Source of the DNA: Sesamum alatum
Taxonomy: Eukaryota > Streptophyta > Magnoliopsida > Lamiales > Pedaliaceae
Length of the DNA: 64,000 bases
NCBI GenBank assembly: GCA_034509735.1
Contig: JACGWO010000004.1
Span: 18,829,395-18,893,394 of the forward strand
Direction of reading: 5' to 3'
Below, piece by piece: positions 44,651 through 57,029 of this stretch (positions within the stretch are counted from its first letter, which is position 1; each line of letters opens with the position of its first letter). The position numbers and the translations under genes are program-made. Below the pieces are notes generated by a model. The model saw nothing but the letters and a program-made list of their open reading frames with translations. It made no database searches and was not told the origin of the DNA.

Positions 44651-46985
44651 GACATGATCACTCTACTCTTTTTAGTATTGGATACCAGTCTTGTCACAAT
44701 CTGGGGGTGGTTTGCAGGTGGTGATGAGGAGTAGAAAGCCAAGAACAGTTCTAGGATTCCACAATGGCAAGGTCATTGCTAAAAAGGATTAGAGACTAGT
44801 TAGGCCTATAACCGTGATCATGTTAAGATATTTTGTCGTAGGAATTACGTAACCTAGCATGATCAAACGTATGTTTTTTTTTGTTGAATAAAGGTTTTAT
44901 TTCATATGTATTTCATCAACAAAGCTATTTAATATCGATTCATGTTTGCTAGTATTTACACATAAATTCCTAGAACACTATCCCATAAAAGGTTTATGAA
45001 TACTCAAAATTCAAATGATGTAAATAGATTAATCAAGACCAACTTAAAGATTTGGCATCCGTAAAAGCTAGGATGATTTTTCTTATTAAAGACAAGCAAG
45101 TTATAAGATTCGAGGAATCTAGGGATAGAGGATTCGAATCGACTAAGCTTGGGAGTCTTTTCTGAAGAAGAAAAAGTCTGAAAGCTCTTTGTTGGACAAA
45201 GTAGGCTTGCCAAATAGTCTATTGGATAGTATCCAACAAGACAACTGTAGGTTACTGAATACATAAGACCATGAGGGGGTTCACAGGTCTAAAGGTCCCA
45301 TAGAAGGTTTGGGAATTAGACTTGAGGTGGTGAACCGAAAATGGTCGCAAGATTAAACCCGTTTCGATATGATCGAAAAGGCTGTGTAGTTAGTGGGAGT
45401 TCTTGAGCATCCAATTGAGAATGGGATTCTCAATGAAAGGCTTCTTGAAAAGGCCAAGTATGATGGTCTCTGATTAAGGGAGCAATCGAGCCTCGTTGGA
45501 TGGAGGACAATCGAAGTTTCACCAAATTACCTTAGCTCGTGTGGATGTAGACTCAGAAATTGCCAACGTAAGGAACATGGCATTCTTCTCGTAGTCACGC
45601 ACTAGTGTTCCATGTTTTGGCAAGCCTGTGCCCTGACAAAATCCTTGAGCATGCAGGAGGATCCTACATACGTCAAGGGACTAGTGGAAAACAAATTAGA
45701 CTCGGTGTCTGATTTGTACAGGTTTAGGGCAGAATAATGCTAACGCTGCCTATAATCGCATTTCTTACTTAACTGATCATATTCCAATCCCCTTGAGAAC
45801 AAATTCGAATATCATAGAGGTACGAGTGATCGGGATAAGTTCGGTCAAATTTCAATAGTAATCCAAATGGCCTGTGGAACGTGATGTTTGACATCGTAGT
45901 CAGATTTATAGATAGGAAATTCAAACTTGAATAATCGTTTTGACGAACTCATACGGAGTATGACTCGGTCTTGAACAACGTAGGTGATCAGTGGGAGTAG
46001 AAATTATGTTCCAAGTGTTTAAGTGTGTAATGTCTTGTTCATCATGGATGAATTTAAGACGTTAGGAATCACTAAAACATAACCGTAGCTCACGAAAATT
46101 CTCCATGACATTTTAAGGGTTCCCACATACATATCGTGAATTGAACTGTTCAAAGACTCAGTCATGATACACTGATGAGAAAGCTCAGATATGTAGAGGG
46201 ATAAGCTGTTCGAGACTCAATCTTGGTTAGGCTGATAATGAAGCTTAGATACTATGAATAAAGCATTAAGCCATTCAAGACTTAGTCACGATAGACTAAT
46301 GAAAGGCTAGGATGTTGAGTATCCCCTACGTCTTAACCTTAGATAAACATGAGATATGTTTAGCCGGTGTATGGGATCCGATGTTGAGTGTGCTTTGTGC
46401 ATGACAACGAAAATCGGAAATGCACTGAGGGGTTGAAGACAACAGTCAAGAACAATCCTTAGTACCTGAATAAGGACTAAAGATGTGTCCTTGATGCACC
46501 GTCTGTGGAAAGTTATTTTGGAAGGCTAAAACGATACTAGCTTCCAGAACATAGTGAAAAATAGTTGGTCTCAAAAGTATGCATAGTCAGGCTCAATGAT
46601 TATTATGGTAACATGAAAGGGTTTTTAAGCAGGATACCATAAGGGCTTCATAAAAAAGTCGATTGCATTGGATAGTGATTATGGATCAAAATCGTGTCCA
46701 CAGGTTAGACGTGGTGCCTAGCACGGCCGAGCGACGGTTGCCTAGATGGCGGACAACCAGGCTATGGCAAAAGTTATGACCCGAGATCTTATCACAAGAT
46801 CCACAGAAATTTTTAGACAATCACCATCTCCAGGCGGCGTGGTAGAAAGGGGTAACACGGTTGGACCGTATTACTTCGGCAAGAAAATATAGCAGACTTA
46901 TGAGACCTCAGTCAGTATCATAGATTACTCATGCTCATAGGGTTCTGAACAAAGTGGGTAACTAACTTAATGGTCAAGTGGGAGA
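44651..46985 (+). pseudogene. Decayed pol region of H
   Basis: No continuous frame survives. Short traces can be matched: an integrase-type stretch near 45400 and an RNase H stretch (KEPRSYHK-like, 46766-46830) just before the polypurine tract AAGTGGGAGAT. The region also holds several repeated phrases (GTTCAAGACTCAGTC / CTTAGATA, 46150-46320) of unclear origin. Confidence 0.55.
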
Positions 46986-46986
46986 T

Positions 46987-48060
46987 TATTAGAATAGGTG
47001 ACAAGAAAGTCAATATGGATGGTAGTTTTGAGAACTACCCACCAATCTTTTGAACAAAAGTAATATTATGTTAATGAATGTAGTAAGGATTCATCATTGG
47101 CAAAGATAAGTTTGTTGCTAGCATTGTACGTGAATTTAATTTCATGGAAAACGCCCACAGACCGGACATATGAATATAAAAAGTTGGACTGCGCATAGGT
47201 TGGCGATCATGGAACCAACTTCTGTGGATCGATCTAAAACACTCCAAGTCGAAGACCTCGAGATTGGGTAAAGAGGGTCCTATAGACACTTGCACTAATG
47301 ATTGCATTCATTGGATGAGTATTGTGTTTCATCGGTGACAGACGTTGGACGTCTATGCAATATTAGTGGGTTAGTTGACAAGGGTGTCAGCTGACTAAGG
47401 TGACTCGCGGGAATCGTCATATGGAGGCCATACGAGCTTGGTCGATATGACTTATATTCCCGGTTCCCATAGTATGGGATTAGTCCTTGGACATGAGGAA
47501 TCACGACAGTCACTTACATACGAAGGCTGTATCTTGGATCTGGCGAGCGGTGGTTGTGTCATAAGACATGGTCATCATAAACCTTTCAAGATAGGTTATG
47601 TCCCCTGTCAAAGATTATGACAACGAGATCTCCTATGCGCTCTGAGATTGTTTAGATTCTCAAAGTCTATGGCCATAGCATTTGATTGAGTGAGAAAGGA
47701 TTTACTACGTCAATCATAGAGATAAACCTATCTCAAGTTTGAAGCATAGATGTGTAGTCAAGGATGAGAACCGATGTCCTATTCCATGCCCTAGACTAAG
47801 GCCGGGAGACAGGTGATAGTAGGACCGTACCTGTATGTAACCTGGAGCGTAAGTGTTCACGCCACATATTCACCTAGCCTTTAGTGCCATGGACCATTGC
47901 TAGACGGCCACCCATGGTGATGGACTACTTTGGTTATGAGATAACAAGAAGTAGGTCCAAGTCTAGCTGAGGGTGAACCTAAAGTGTCACACCTGATTCA
48001 CCGATGTGAAAGGAATTAATTTGGAATTAATTCCGAGAGAAGGTTTAATTTAATAGATTA
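46987..48060 (+). repeat. 3' LTR of H (partial)
   Basis: Begins TATTAGAATAGGTGACAAGA after a purine tract; TG is mutated to TA. It runs in parallel with the reversed C2 LTR through GGACCATTGCTAGACGGCCA and CTAGCTGAGGGTGAACCTAA. Confidence 0.8.
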
Positions 48061-48099
48061 TTATGTGAACAATACCTATAGGGCATGAAATTGATGACA

Positions 48100-48395
48100 C
48101 CATGGTTTATTGTGAACATTTAGGCTCCCGAGTACTATATAGGTATGGTCCTTCCCCAGCTGTCTCCAGGTCTAAATTTAGGGCATGAAATTGACGCATC
48201 GGTTCCCATCCTAGATTAGACAACTATACTGAAGACACTTAACACGTTTACTCCATCGATCGATATAGGAGACCATCTCCTATTTGATCACTTGTTGTGG
48301 CATAGACTCAAGGAGCTTAAACGCATTTCAAAGCGCACAGGATATCTAACTATCAAATATTAAATGCGTTCCATGTCAACTACCCACAAAAGTTG
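48100..48395 (-). repeat. Inverted LTR fragment
   Basis: GAACATTTAGGCTCCCGAGT ... GGTATGGTCCTTCCCCAGCT ... CATCGGTTCCCATCCTAGAT follows the minus-oriented LTR order seen at 35165-35265. It is thus inverted relative to the LTR just before it (46987-48060). Confidence 0.7.
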
Positions 48396-48400
48396 CATAG

Positions 48401-50672
48401 TGTTAGAATAGATGACCAAAAAGCCAATTAGGTTGACCGTTTTGAAAATTATTCGTCAATCTTTATTAAAGTAATATTATCTTGATGAATATAGTCAATA
48501 TTCATCAGTGACTTAAGTGCTTGTTGTGCTTATTACTTACATTGCATGGCGTTTCAATGTCACAACAAATGCCACAGACCGATGGTAAAACCCTTTAAGT
48601 TGGACTGCACATAGATTGGCGGCTATGAGACCAACTACTGAGTGTCAGTCTAAAATGTTGCAAGTCGAGGATCTCGAGACTGACCATCTAGTGTTCCATA
48701 GAGACTTGCAGTAAGTATTACATTCACTAGGCGAGTGCTGAGTTTCATCGGTGACATACCTAGGTTATCTACGCAATTTTAGCGGGTTGGTCGTAAGGTA
48801 GTCGACTGACTAAACTGACTGCGGGGGTCGTCATATGGAAGCCTTAGAGGCTTGTTTGATATGGCTGGTATTCCTGATTCCGATAGTACGAGATTAGTCC
48901 TTGGAAGTGAGGAATCATGACAGTTATGTTCACACCAAAACTATATCGTTGATCTAGTGAGAGGTGATTGTATCGAGAGGTATCGTCATTATAAGCCTTG
49001 TCCAGTGCAGTCAGAGTATGTAGCAAGGGCGATAGATTCCAAGAAAGAATCTGACAACTATGTTTCCTATGCACTCTGAGATGGTTTAGACTCTGAAAAT
49101 ATATGGCCATAGTGATTGATTAAGTAAGAAAGGATTTCCTATGTCAATCAATAGAGAAAATGTATCTAGAGTATGCAACATAGTTTCCTAGTCAAGGATG
49201 AGAACAAATACCTAATTCCATGCCTAGACTAAGGCCGAGAGACGGTCCACAGTAGGACCATACCCGTATAAAACTTGGAGCCTAAATGTCCACACCACTA
49301 TTCGCCTAGTCTCTAATGACATGGATTGTTGCTAGACGACTGCTTATGGTAATGGGGTAGTTCTAGTTATTGGTTAATCGAAAATAATTAATTAAATTAG
49401 ATTTAATTGATTGTGTTGGACGCAAGCCTAAATCTAGCTGAAGGTGAACCTAAAGAGTCACACACAAATAACTAGAAGTGATGTAATTAATTTAGAAAGA
49501 GGTAAATCAATTTTATTTGATTAAATTCATTCTTGAAAAGCATAAATGATTGGTTCATTTATGTGGAAGCATCCATTGAATGGATGATCCAAAATTAATT
49601 AATTAGATTAATTATATTTTGTATTTAGCCTTTTAAATCAATTAAATTAATTTAAAAGAGGCTTGGGCTAATTAATTAATGGATTGAATTCATTAATTAA
49701 TTAGAAGATAGGCTTGTCTAATTATTGGATTTGATTCATTAGTTATCCTTGAGCTAGAACTAATTGGTTAAACTAATTATATTTTCTTTGGGCTTAATTA
49801 TATTAATTCCTGGAGAGTATTAGTTATTGGTTCATTTATGTGAAAGCATCCATTGGATGGATAATTGAAAATTTAGTTAATTAGGTTAATTGAACTTTGA
49901 ATTTGCCTTTTGATTAATTAGATTAATTTAAAAGATGCTTGAGCTGGTCCATTTGTTCCTGAATAGCTTCTTTCAAAATGATAACTAGTGGATTGGATTA
50001 ATCAATTAATTAGTAGATGAGACTGTCTAATTAGTGAATTGGATTCATTAATTAGAATTGAGCTAGAAATAATTAGTTGGACTAATTATGTTAATTTGGA
50101 CTTAATTAATTAAGTGGATTAATTCTTTAATTAATTAAATATATTTGGGCTTGTGAATATTTAATTGAATTAAATATTCACTTGGACTTTTTTTGTTGGG
50201 TATTTTATATAATTAGATAAATTAATAAGTCCAACAGAATTAGTAATTGGGCTAATTTAATTTGTTTGACAAATTAATTGAGTCTGGTCCATATGCACAA
50301 AGCCTAGCCCATGTTGACCTTGTCTAGGTCAACTTACCTTGTGTTTTAGAAGAGGAAAATCGGCTACAAGGATTATGGAGGCTGATTTTGAATTTGATGA
50401 GGAGGTGGAGAGGATATGGGGTGGAGATACGGAAATTACATAGTTGACTAGGTCTTCCTTCATTTTTTCCCAACTTCATTCCAACTCTCCATATAATTCT
50501 AGCCGATTTCTCTCTTTATTATAGGAAAACTCGACCTCTCCTCTCTCGAGCCTAGTCTGACTTCTCCCTCTTCCATGGATTCGATTCTTGCTAGCACGAT
50601 AATGAATTTCACAACCTCGGTGTGGTGTGCACATTTTCTAGATGGCTCTTACATTGGAGTCTTGTGTGGCGA
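48401..50672 (+). repeat. 5' LTR of H2
   Basis: Begins TGTTAGAATAGATGACCAAA directly after the inverted fragment. Positions 49380-50280 are dominated by AATTAATTAGATTAATT-type low complexity, also found in the LTRs at 52200-52620 and 55440-55930. The end merges with pol sequence at about 50672 (GGCGAAACGCACTAGTGGCG). Confidence 0.7.
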
Positions 50673-51238
50673 AACGCACTAGTGGCGGTTAAGACCATCC
50701 TTAAGTACTTGAGAAGGACTAAAGAGATGTCCTTAGTGTATGAAGATGGAGAATTGGTATTGAAAGAGTATAGTTATGTCAACTTCTAATCAGATGTAGA
50801 TGACGCCAAGTCTCGATTGGAATTTTTTAATTCAAAATCAATGAGGGAGTAGTAGCTTGGAAGAGTTCCGAGCAGGATACTACAACTAATCCCAGTACGG
50901 AGGCTAAATAATTTAAGCTGCTAATGAGGTTGTTTATATGGAAAACTACATTCAAGAGTTAGGTGAGCTGCCTAGTATTGCTGGACCCGTAGTTATTATC
51001 TTATGTGATAACAATGGGGAAATAGCACAAGCCAAGGAGTCGAGATCTCATCACAAGGCCAAACAAATTCTTAGATATTATCATCTGCTCTGTGAGATAG
51101 TAGGAAGAGGTGACGTGCTAGTGGATCGCATCATGTCAACAGAAAACACAAGCCACTTTCACAAGTCGCCCATACAGTGCACATTGAGAAGATGGAACTA
51201 AAGTATATGGGTGATTGATATTAGGTCACGTGGAAGAT
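50672..51238 (+). pseudogene. RNase H remnant of H2
   Basis: Encodes TILKYLRRTKEMSLVYEDGE, then stops, then a piece at 50938-51201 with PSIAGPVVIILCDNNGEIAQ and KESRSHHKAKQILRYYH. This is the last part of copia pol, next to the 3' LTR as expected. Homologous to C2 36111-36700. Confidence 0.8.
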
Positions 51239-54134
51239 TGTTAAAATAGGTGATCAAAAAATCAATATGATTGATCGTTTTGTAATCTGTTCTATAATTT
51301 CTTTTCTATGTAATATTGAATAAATGGATAAGATTCATATTGGCCATCTTTGTCGTGTATTTATATTGCTTTATTAATTATTTATAATTACATGTCATGG
51401 ACAAAGGCATCAGACAACAAACAACCAATGAAGTTGGATAGCAACCATGAAACCAACTTTCATGGGTTGCTCTAAATTTTTTGAAGTCGGCAACCCCAAA
51501 AAAAGGGCGTCGAGGGTTCTATTGAGACTTGCACTGATGAATGTATGCATGTGATGGGTGTCACGTTTCATTGACGACATACATGTAATGCTTATAAGTT
51601 ATTAGTGGGTGGTTGACAAAGAATTGTCAAGCCGACTGACTGAATCTTGAGGAATTGTCATATGGAAGCACAAGTGGCATGATCTATATGACTGGAATTT
51701 CGATAGTACGGAATTAGTCCTAAAACTTGAGGATCCACAGTAGTCTCCTACCTGAGGCTGCTGTTTCTTGGTCTTGGCAAAAGGTAGTTGTGACTGGAAT
51801 TTCCTTATTCTAGGCAATCGAAATGCATAGCATGGCAAATAAGTTCAAAGATAGGATCCGTCGCCTAACATGAGATGATAGCAATCTCCTGTGTTCTTTG
51901 AATAGTGTCTAGCTCCATTGAGTCTGTAGCTACAGTAGTTAATCAAATAAGAAAGGGGTTTCCTTGTTGATTAAGGGAGTCACACAGATTTAGAGTTGTG
52001 ACATGGATTTAGCTGGTCCAGGATGGGAATCTATATATAATTCCATGCTCTAGACTCAGGATGGGAGATGGATGATGGAATGACTATATTCATATGCAGT
52101 CAAGAATATATAAGTTCATGCTATCTTCACCTATCTCTAGTGCCATGGACCATTGCTAGATGGTCACCCATGGTAACGGGTACTCCTGGATTAAATGTTA
52201 GTTAGGAGTGATTAATTAAATAGAATTTAATTAATCTAGTAAAAAGTATTTACCAATTAAGTTGTGTACTGAAGAAGTCCAAGTCTAATTGAAACTGGAC
52301 CTATAAATTCACACACAAATCACTATGGATTTGTTGGAATTAATTATGAATCAATTCTTGAAGAAATGATTAATTTGAAATATTCAGATTAATTCCAGAG
52401 ATTAAATGATATGATTAATTGAAAATGAGCCTTGTCCAATTAAATTAATGAGATTGACTTATTTGGATTGGACTTAATCAATTCATATGATTACTTAATT
52501 GGTTCACACTTGATTTATTTAATGTGATTAAGTAAATTTGGATTGGGCCTTAAAATTAATGATACTAATTAGCAGACCTAATTAAATGTAGTTGCCCTTG
52601 AATTAATTTAAATGTTACATTAAAGTCTTGAGGGAAGTTGCAACTTCCTTCACCCATGAACCTAGAGATGGCCAAGAGAGTGGCTTTTTCAAGCCCCACT
52701 CGGCCACATGAGACACACACTCACACACATGCAAGTGTGGTGGGTAGTGAATGCTGTGAGTTCATTTTTGTTTGTGGAACAATTAGAAAACACTCTCAAG
52801 CTCTCTCCCTCTTTGTGCTTGGGCATTCTCTCTCCTTCACTTCTCTGTGGAAGTCTATTTGTTCTTCTTGCTAGTGTTGCCAATTAAAGAACATAGAAAA
52901 AAAAAAAAAAAAACCAAGGCATAATTACATCTCCTTTCCTTAAAATTTAACATAATTATATATAAATTCGTTGTAGTTTGGAAAATTATACTTAATACCC
53001 TTAATTTTATTTTCATCCAATAAATAGATCCTCTAATTAATAAAATTGACAAAATTTGATGACATCAACAAAAAAAATTGAATGAAAATTGATTTTTGCC
53101 CTTGGTTGACATATTGCAAGTCAAATAAATATATTTTGGATCAAACTATCCTTATACATTTCACACACTTCTGCATGTGAGCTTGTTCTTATAATTAAAT
53201 TAAATGATAAGAGTAAATAGTGTAATATATTTAATATTTTTGAAGCATTATTATATTAAATAATTTTTAATTAATAAATAAATTAGATTGAACAAAATAA
53301 ATTTAGCTCTTAACATATATATACACTATTTTTTATTTTCAATATATTTATACACTATAAAACTATATATATACACTATATTATATAATTTAACTGAATA
53401 TTTAGAAGACGTAAATTCTGATAACTCAATCATAAAAGCATGTCACTATGATAACATAAATATAGTATTTACATTCCTTGTGATATATTAATAATAGCAA
53501 AAACTATTCCAGGCAATTTTGTCTTGTTAGTCTAAAGCTTCTGTTCATTTCTACATATATAGGGTGCCAATTTTATCTTTTTAGTCTTTCAAATTTTCAT
53601 GTTCTCTTTTAATTCTTTTTAGCCACACATTATAGGTAGAAAGGTAAATTGATTATTTTTGTTAAGGGTTTTGACATCTTTTATAACTAGGGGTACTAGG
53701 TACAATTTTTCAAACCACAGAGGGTCTAAGTGTAATTATATCAAATCTCAAGGAAGGGGAGTGTAATTATCCCAAAATATAGTTATACTAATTAATAGTA
53801 TTAATTGTTTCCATTTTCTTCTATAGTACACATTGATCTCTAGCAAGGTATTGTATACGGATCTGTGGTCTGGTGTGGACACCATAGAGAGGGCTTGCGT
53901 TAGCTCTTGCATGAAAATCGAGAGGAGAAAACCTAACGATGCTCGTAGTTGTTTGAAGATAAACTACAAGAGGTAAAATTCCGTTTTACATTTCTTTTCT
54001 TTTTAATTTTTCTTATCTAGCCACGTACGTTTATTTTTATTTGATTTAGTGTGAATGCACGGAAAAAGAGATTTTATGCCTACATGATTTTTATATTCCA
54101 CGTTTTAATTTTTTCAATTCCGCTAATTATTTCA
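51239..54134 (+). repeat. 3' LTR of H2 with a MITE inside
   Basis: Begins TGTTAAAATAGGTGATCAAA. It continues to 52916, is interrupted by the MITE, and resumes with TCTCTAGCAAGG ... GTGTGGACACC (53840-53890) to ATTATTTCA at 54134. The tail CCGTTTTACATTTC and the TTTCA end resemble the reverse of the solo LTR at 54679. Confidence 0.65.
52917..53773. mobile_element. Foldback MITE with long inverted arms
   Basis: The left arm starts GGCATAATTACATCTCCTTT. The reversed right arm starts GGGATAATTACACTCCCCTT. Both continue with AATTTAACATAATTA / GATTTGATATAATTA, then GTAGTTTGGAAAATT / GTGGTTTGAAAAATT and TACTTAATACCC / TACCTAGTACCC over about 100 bases. The target duplication is unclear because of a nearby A run (52898-52913). 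No transposase. Confidence 0.7.
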
Positions 54135-54678
54135 TGTTGCTAGTCCCCCCTCCCCCAACTAGAGGTCGATTTGACCTCCATGAGGGTCCTCGGGTGGGCG
54201 AGTCGTTGTATCGTTATTTGGCGTGTTCGACAGTCTTCTAACGAGCTATCAAGTTTGGACAAATAATCCGCCTTTAGGTTTTCCTCGCGGGGTATTTGTT
54301 GGAGTTGGAAACTCTCAAAGCCTGCTTTTAGTTCCATAATATTCTAGAGGTATTGTATCATAATGGCCTTCTTGGCCTCATACCTTTGGATTTGTTTAAC
54401 TACTGACTTTGAGTTAGAGTAAGATGCAAGATGTCGTACCCCAGCTTCTAGGCCATTTTCATGTCCTAGGCTAGGGCTTATATTTTGCCTCATTGTCTGA
54501 GGTTTTGAAGCTGAATTTCACCGCAAATTCAAGATCATCATTGTTCGGGGAGGTTAATGCGATTTTTGCTCCACTCCCATCGAGGGTGGCCGAACTGTCC
54601 ACATGCAACAGCCAACCCCCTTTGCTGGTAGTAGGAGTTGTTAATTCGGAGACAAAGTCTACCAAGGCTTGGGCCTTG
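54135..54678 (-). pseudogene. RNase H fragment of gypsy element G3
   Basis: The minus strand encodes KAQALVDFVSEL, WLLHVDSSATLDGSGAKIAL and FSFKTSDNEAKY (54471-54680), then FQLQQIPREENLKADYLSKL (54140-54337). It is homologous to G2 9642-10150. The upstream end is cut by the solo LTR at 54679 and resumes at 57030. Frames are broken between the pieces. Confidence 0.85.
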
Positions 54679-57029
54679 TGAAAGAAAATGGATTGGCTCG
54701 GGAATGCGTCAGAACTGTGAAATAAGACAGTAATTAAAACGAAACGGAATAAAAATCGAATCGAAAGGGTGTAGCTTTTGATCATTTCCGGGCGTTAGGT
54801 GCAAATAAAATACAACAATAAAGAAAATAAACATGCGTTTAATGAAAGTGGCAAAGGATAAGAACCAAAAAAAGAAACTAGCCACGAAAATGTACCTTTT
54901 TTTATTTTCGTTCTGATCATCAATGTGACTCTTTTTCTTCTCTGGATCCGTTCACTTAGAGGGTTCAAGTGTAGAAACCTTCTAAAGCTACTCCACATCA
55001 TATCGCGAAAATAGTATTGATGGAAGAAATCGAAAATATTTTTCACTATTAATTAGTGCAAAATAAATTCTTTCGTTCTCGACTTGAATACAATTCAAGA
55101 AGAATTCAAACACATAAGGGATATATTTTTGGGATCAAGGGGAGTAGCAGCCATGTGTAGTAGTGTTGGAGAAAAATGAAAAGAGAGCTAGAACCCATAC
55201 ATCACACACACCGAAATGTGTTTGTGTGTGTATCCTTTTTAAGTGGAGAGAGAGAGAGAGACAGATTTTCTGAGAATCCAATTCCGCAAAATCAGCTACA
55301 CAAATATTATTTAAACCCTTCACGTCTCATGCGAAATACAAAATGTGTGCTTGTATCTCTCAACCACTTTTTGCACTCCTCCAAAAACCAACTTCTCCAA
55401 GTGGCCGTTAGGGTATATTAAATATTTGGATTGAGTTTGTTTTAATTTATCCTATAAATTAATTTAAACTCAATAAATAATTTATTGGGTTTATAATCCA
55501 ATTAAATAAATAATCAATAGAAATTTATATAAAATATTTAATCCGGATAAATAAATAAACAAGCCCAAAAATACTCAACTAATAAATCCAATTTATTAAT
55601 AAGCCCAAGAAATTAATTAGTCCAATTAATTAATTTAAGTCCACCTCCACTAATTAATGAATCCAATTCATTAATTAGACAAGTCCATCTACTAATTAGT
55701 TAAGGAATTCAATCCACTAATTAATTTGCCCAAACCTATTTTAAATTAATTTAATTAATTTAAAAGTCTAAACCCAAAATGTAATTAATTCAATCAATTA
55801 ATTTTTTTGGCCATCCATCTAATGGATTAACCCAATTGAATGGTTCAAGATTTATTTTTCTCCATAAATTATTTTAATTCAAATAAATTTTGTTTCTTCC
55901 AAAATTAATTCCAAATTAACTCAATCACTTCCACAGTGATTTGTGTGTGACTCTTTAGCTTCGCCCTCACCTAGACTTGGGCTTGTATCCCACACAGTTA
56001 ATTAAATTAAATTAAATTAATTATTTTTTATTAACCAATAACTAGAAAAACCCGTCACCATCGGTGGCCGTCTAGCAACAGACCATGACACTTTAGCTTA
56101 AGTGAATGTGGGTGTCAACATTCAGGCTTCGAGTTTCATATGGGTACAGTCCTTCTGTCAACTGTCTCCCGGCCTTAGTTTAAGGCATGGAATTAGGTGT
56201 CGGTTCTCATCCTTGACTAGGAAACTATGGTTCATCCTCGAGATGTGTATATTCTATTGATCTGGTCAAGGGAACCTATCCCTAATCGATCAATCGCTTT
56301 GGCCAAATACTTTGAGAGTCTAAACCTTCTTAGAGCGCATAGGAGAACTTGCTGTCACAATACTAACAGGGGATAGAATTTGTCTTGGAATCCACTATCC
56401 TCATTACATACTCTGACTTTACTGGACAATCTTTATGATGACCATACTTGACGATACAATCACTGCCCGCCAGATCCAAGATACAATCTTTATATGTAAG
56501 TGACTATCATGATTTCTCAAGTCTGAGGACTAATCATGTACTATTAGAATCGAGAATTGCAGTCATATCGATCAAGCCCCCAAGGCTTCCATATGACAAT
56601 TCCTGCAAATCAGTTCAATCAGTAGACTACCTTGCCAACCAACATACTAAAATTGCATAAACGACCAATGTTTGTCACCGATGAAACTGGGCACTCACCC
56701 AGTAAATGTAATATTTAGTGCAAGTCTCTATAGGACTCTCGATGTCTAGTCTCGATGTTTTGGACTTGGAACATTTGAAACCGACCCTTAGAAGTTAGTT
56801 TCATAGCCGCCAATCTATGCGCATCCCAACTCCACGGGTTTAATCATTCGGTCTGCGGGCATTAGTTCTGATGTTAAAAGGTCGTTTAACATGAGCAGTG
56901 AGCACAACAAACACTCATGCGATAGATGAATACTCAATCAATTCATCATGTCAATATTACTTTTACTAAAGATCGATGAATAGTTTCTAGAATTGCCAAC
57001 AATTGACTGTTTGGTTACCTATTCTAACA
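54679..57029 (-). mobile_element. Solo copia LTR (subfamily C), 2351 b
   Basis: Minus strand: starts TGTTAGAATAGGTAACCAAA at 57029 and ends CATTTTCTTTCA at 54679. The flanks are CCTTG (54674-54678) and CTTTG (57030-57034), one base apart, fitting a 5-bp target duplication. The gypsy RNase H/RT frame on both sides joins correctly when the LTR is ignored. No internal region is present, so it is a solo LTR. It contains a GA run (55243-55262) and a 5'-end region of alternating AATTAATT. Confidence 0.9.

Larger units (their letters stand above)
32129..48100 (+). mobile_element. Old copia element H, interrupted by C2
   Basis: A plus-strand Ty1/copia relic of the same large-LTR group as C2. It consists of: a 5' LTR stub (32129-32240), leader (32241-33862 and 43445-43773), degenerate gag (43774-44650), pol scraps (to 46985), and the 3' LTR starting at 46987. 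The leader before and after C2 matches, in the reverse direction, the C2 leader (40010-40800), which shows how the two halves join. Most of the 5' LTR is deleted. The right border is blurred by rearrangement at 48060-48400. Confidence 0.75.
48401..54134 (+). mobile_element. Copia deletion derivative H2
   Basis: A 5' LTR (48401-about 50672) is followed by only the RNase H end of pol (50672-51238), then a polypurine-like tract and the 3' LTR (51239-54134). The latter includes a MITE (52917-53773). Gag, protease, integrase and RT are missing. I did not find a matching target duplication (left CATAG, right TGTTG), so one edge may be rearranged. Confidence 0.7.
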
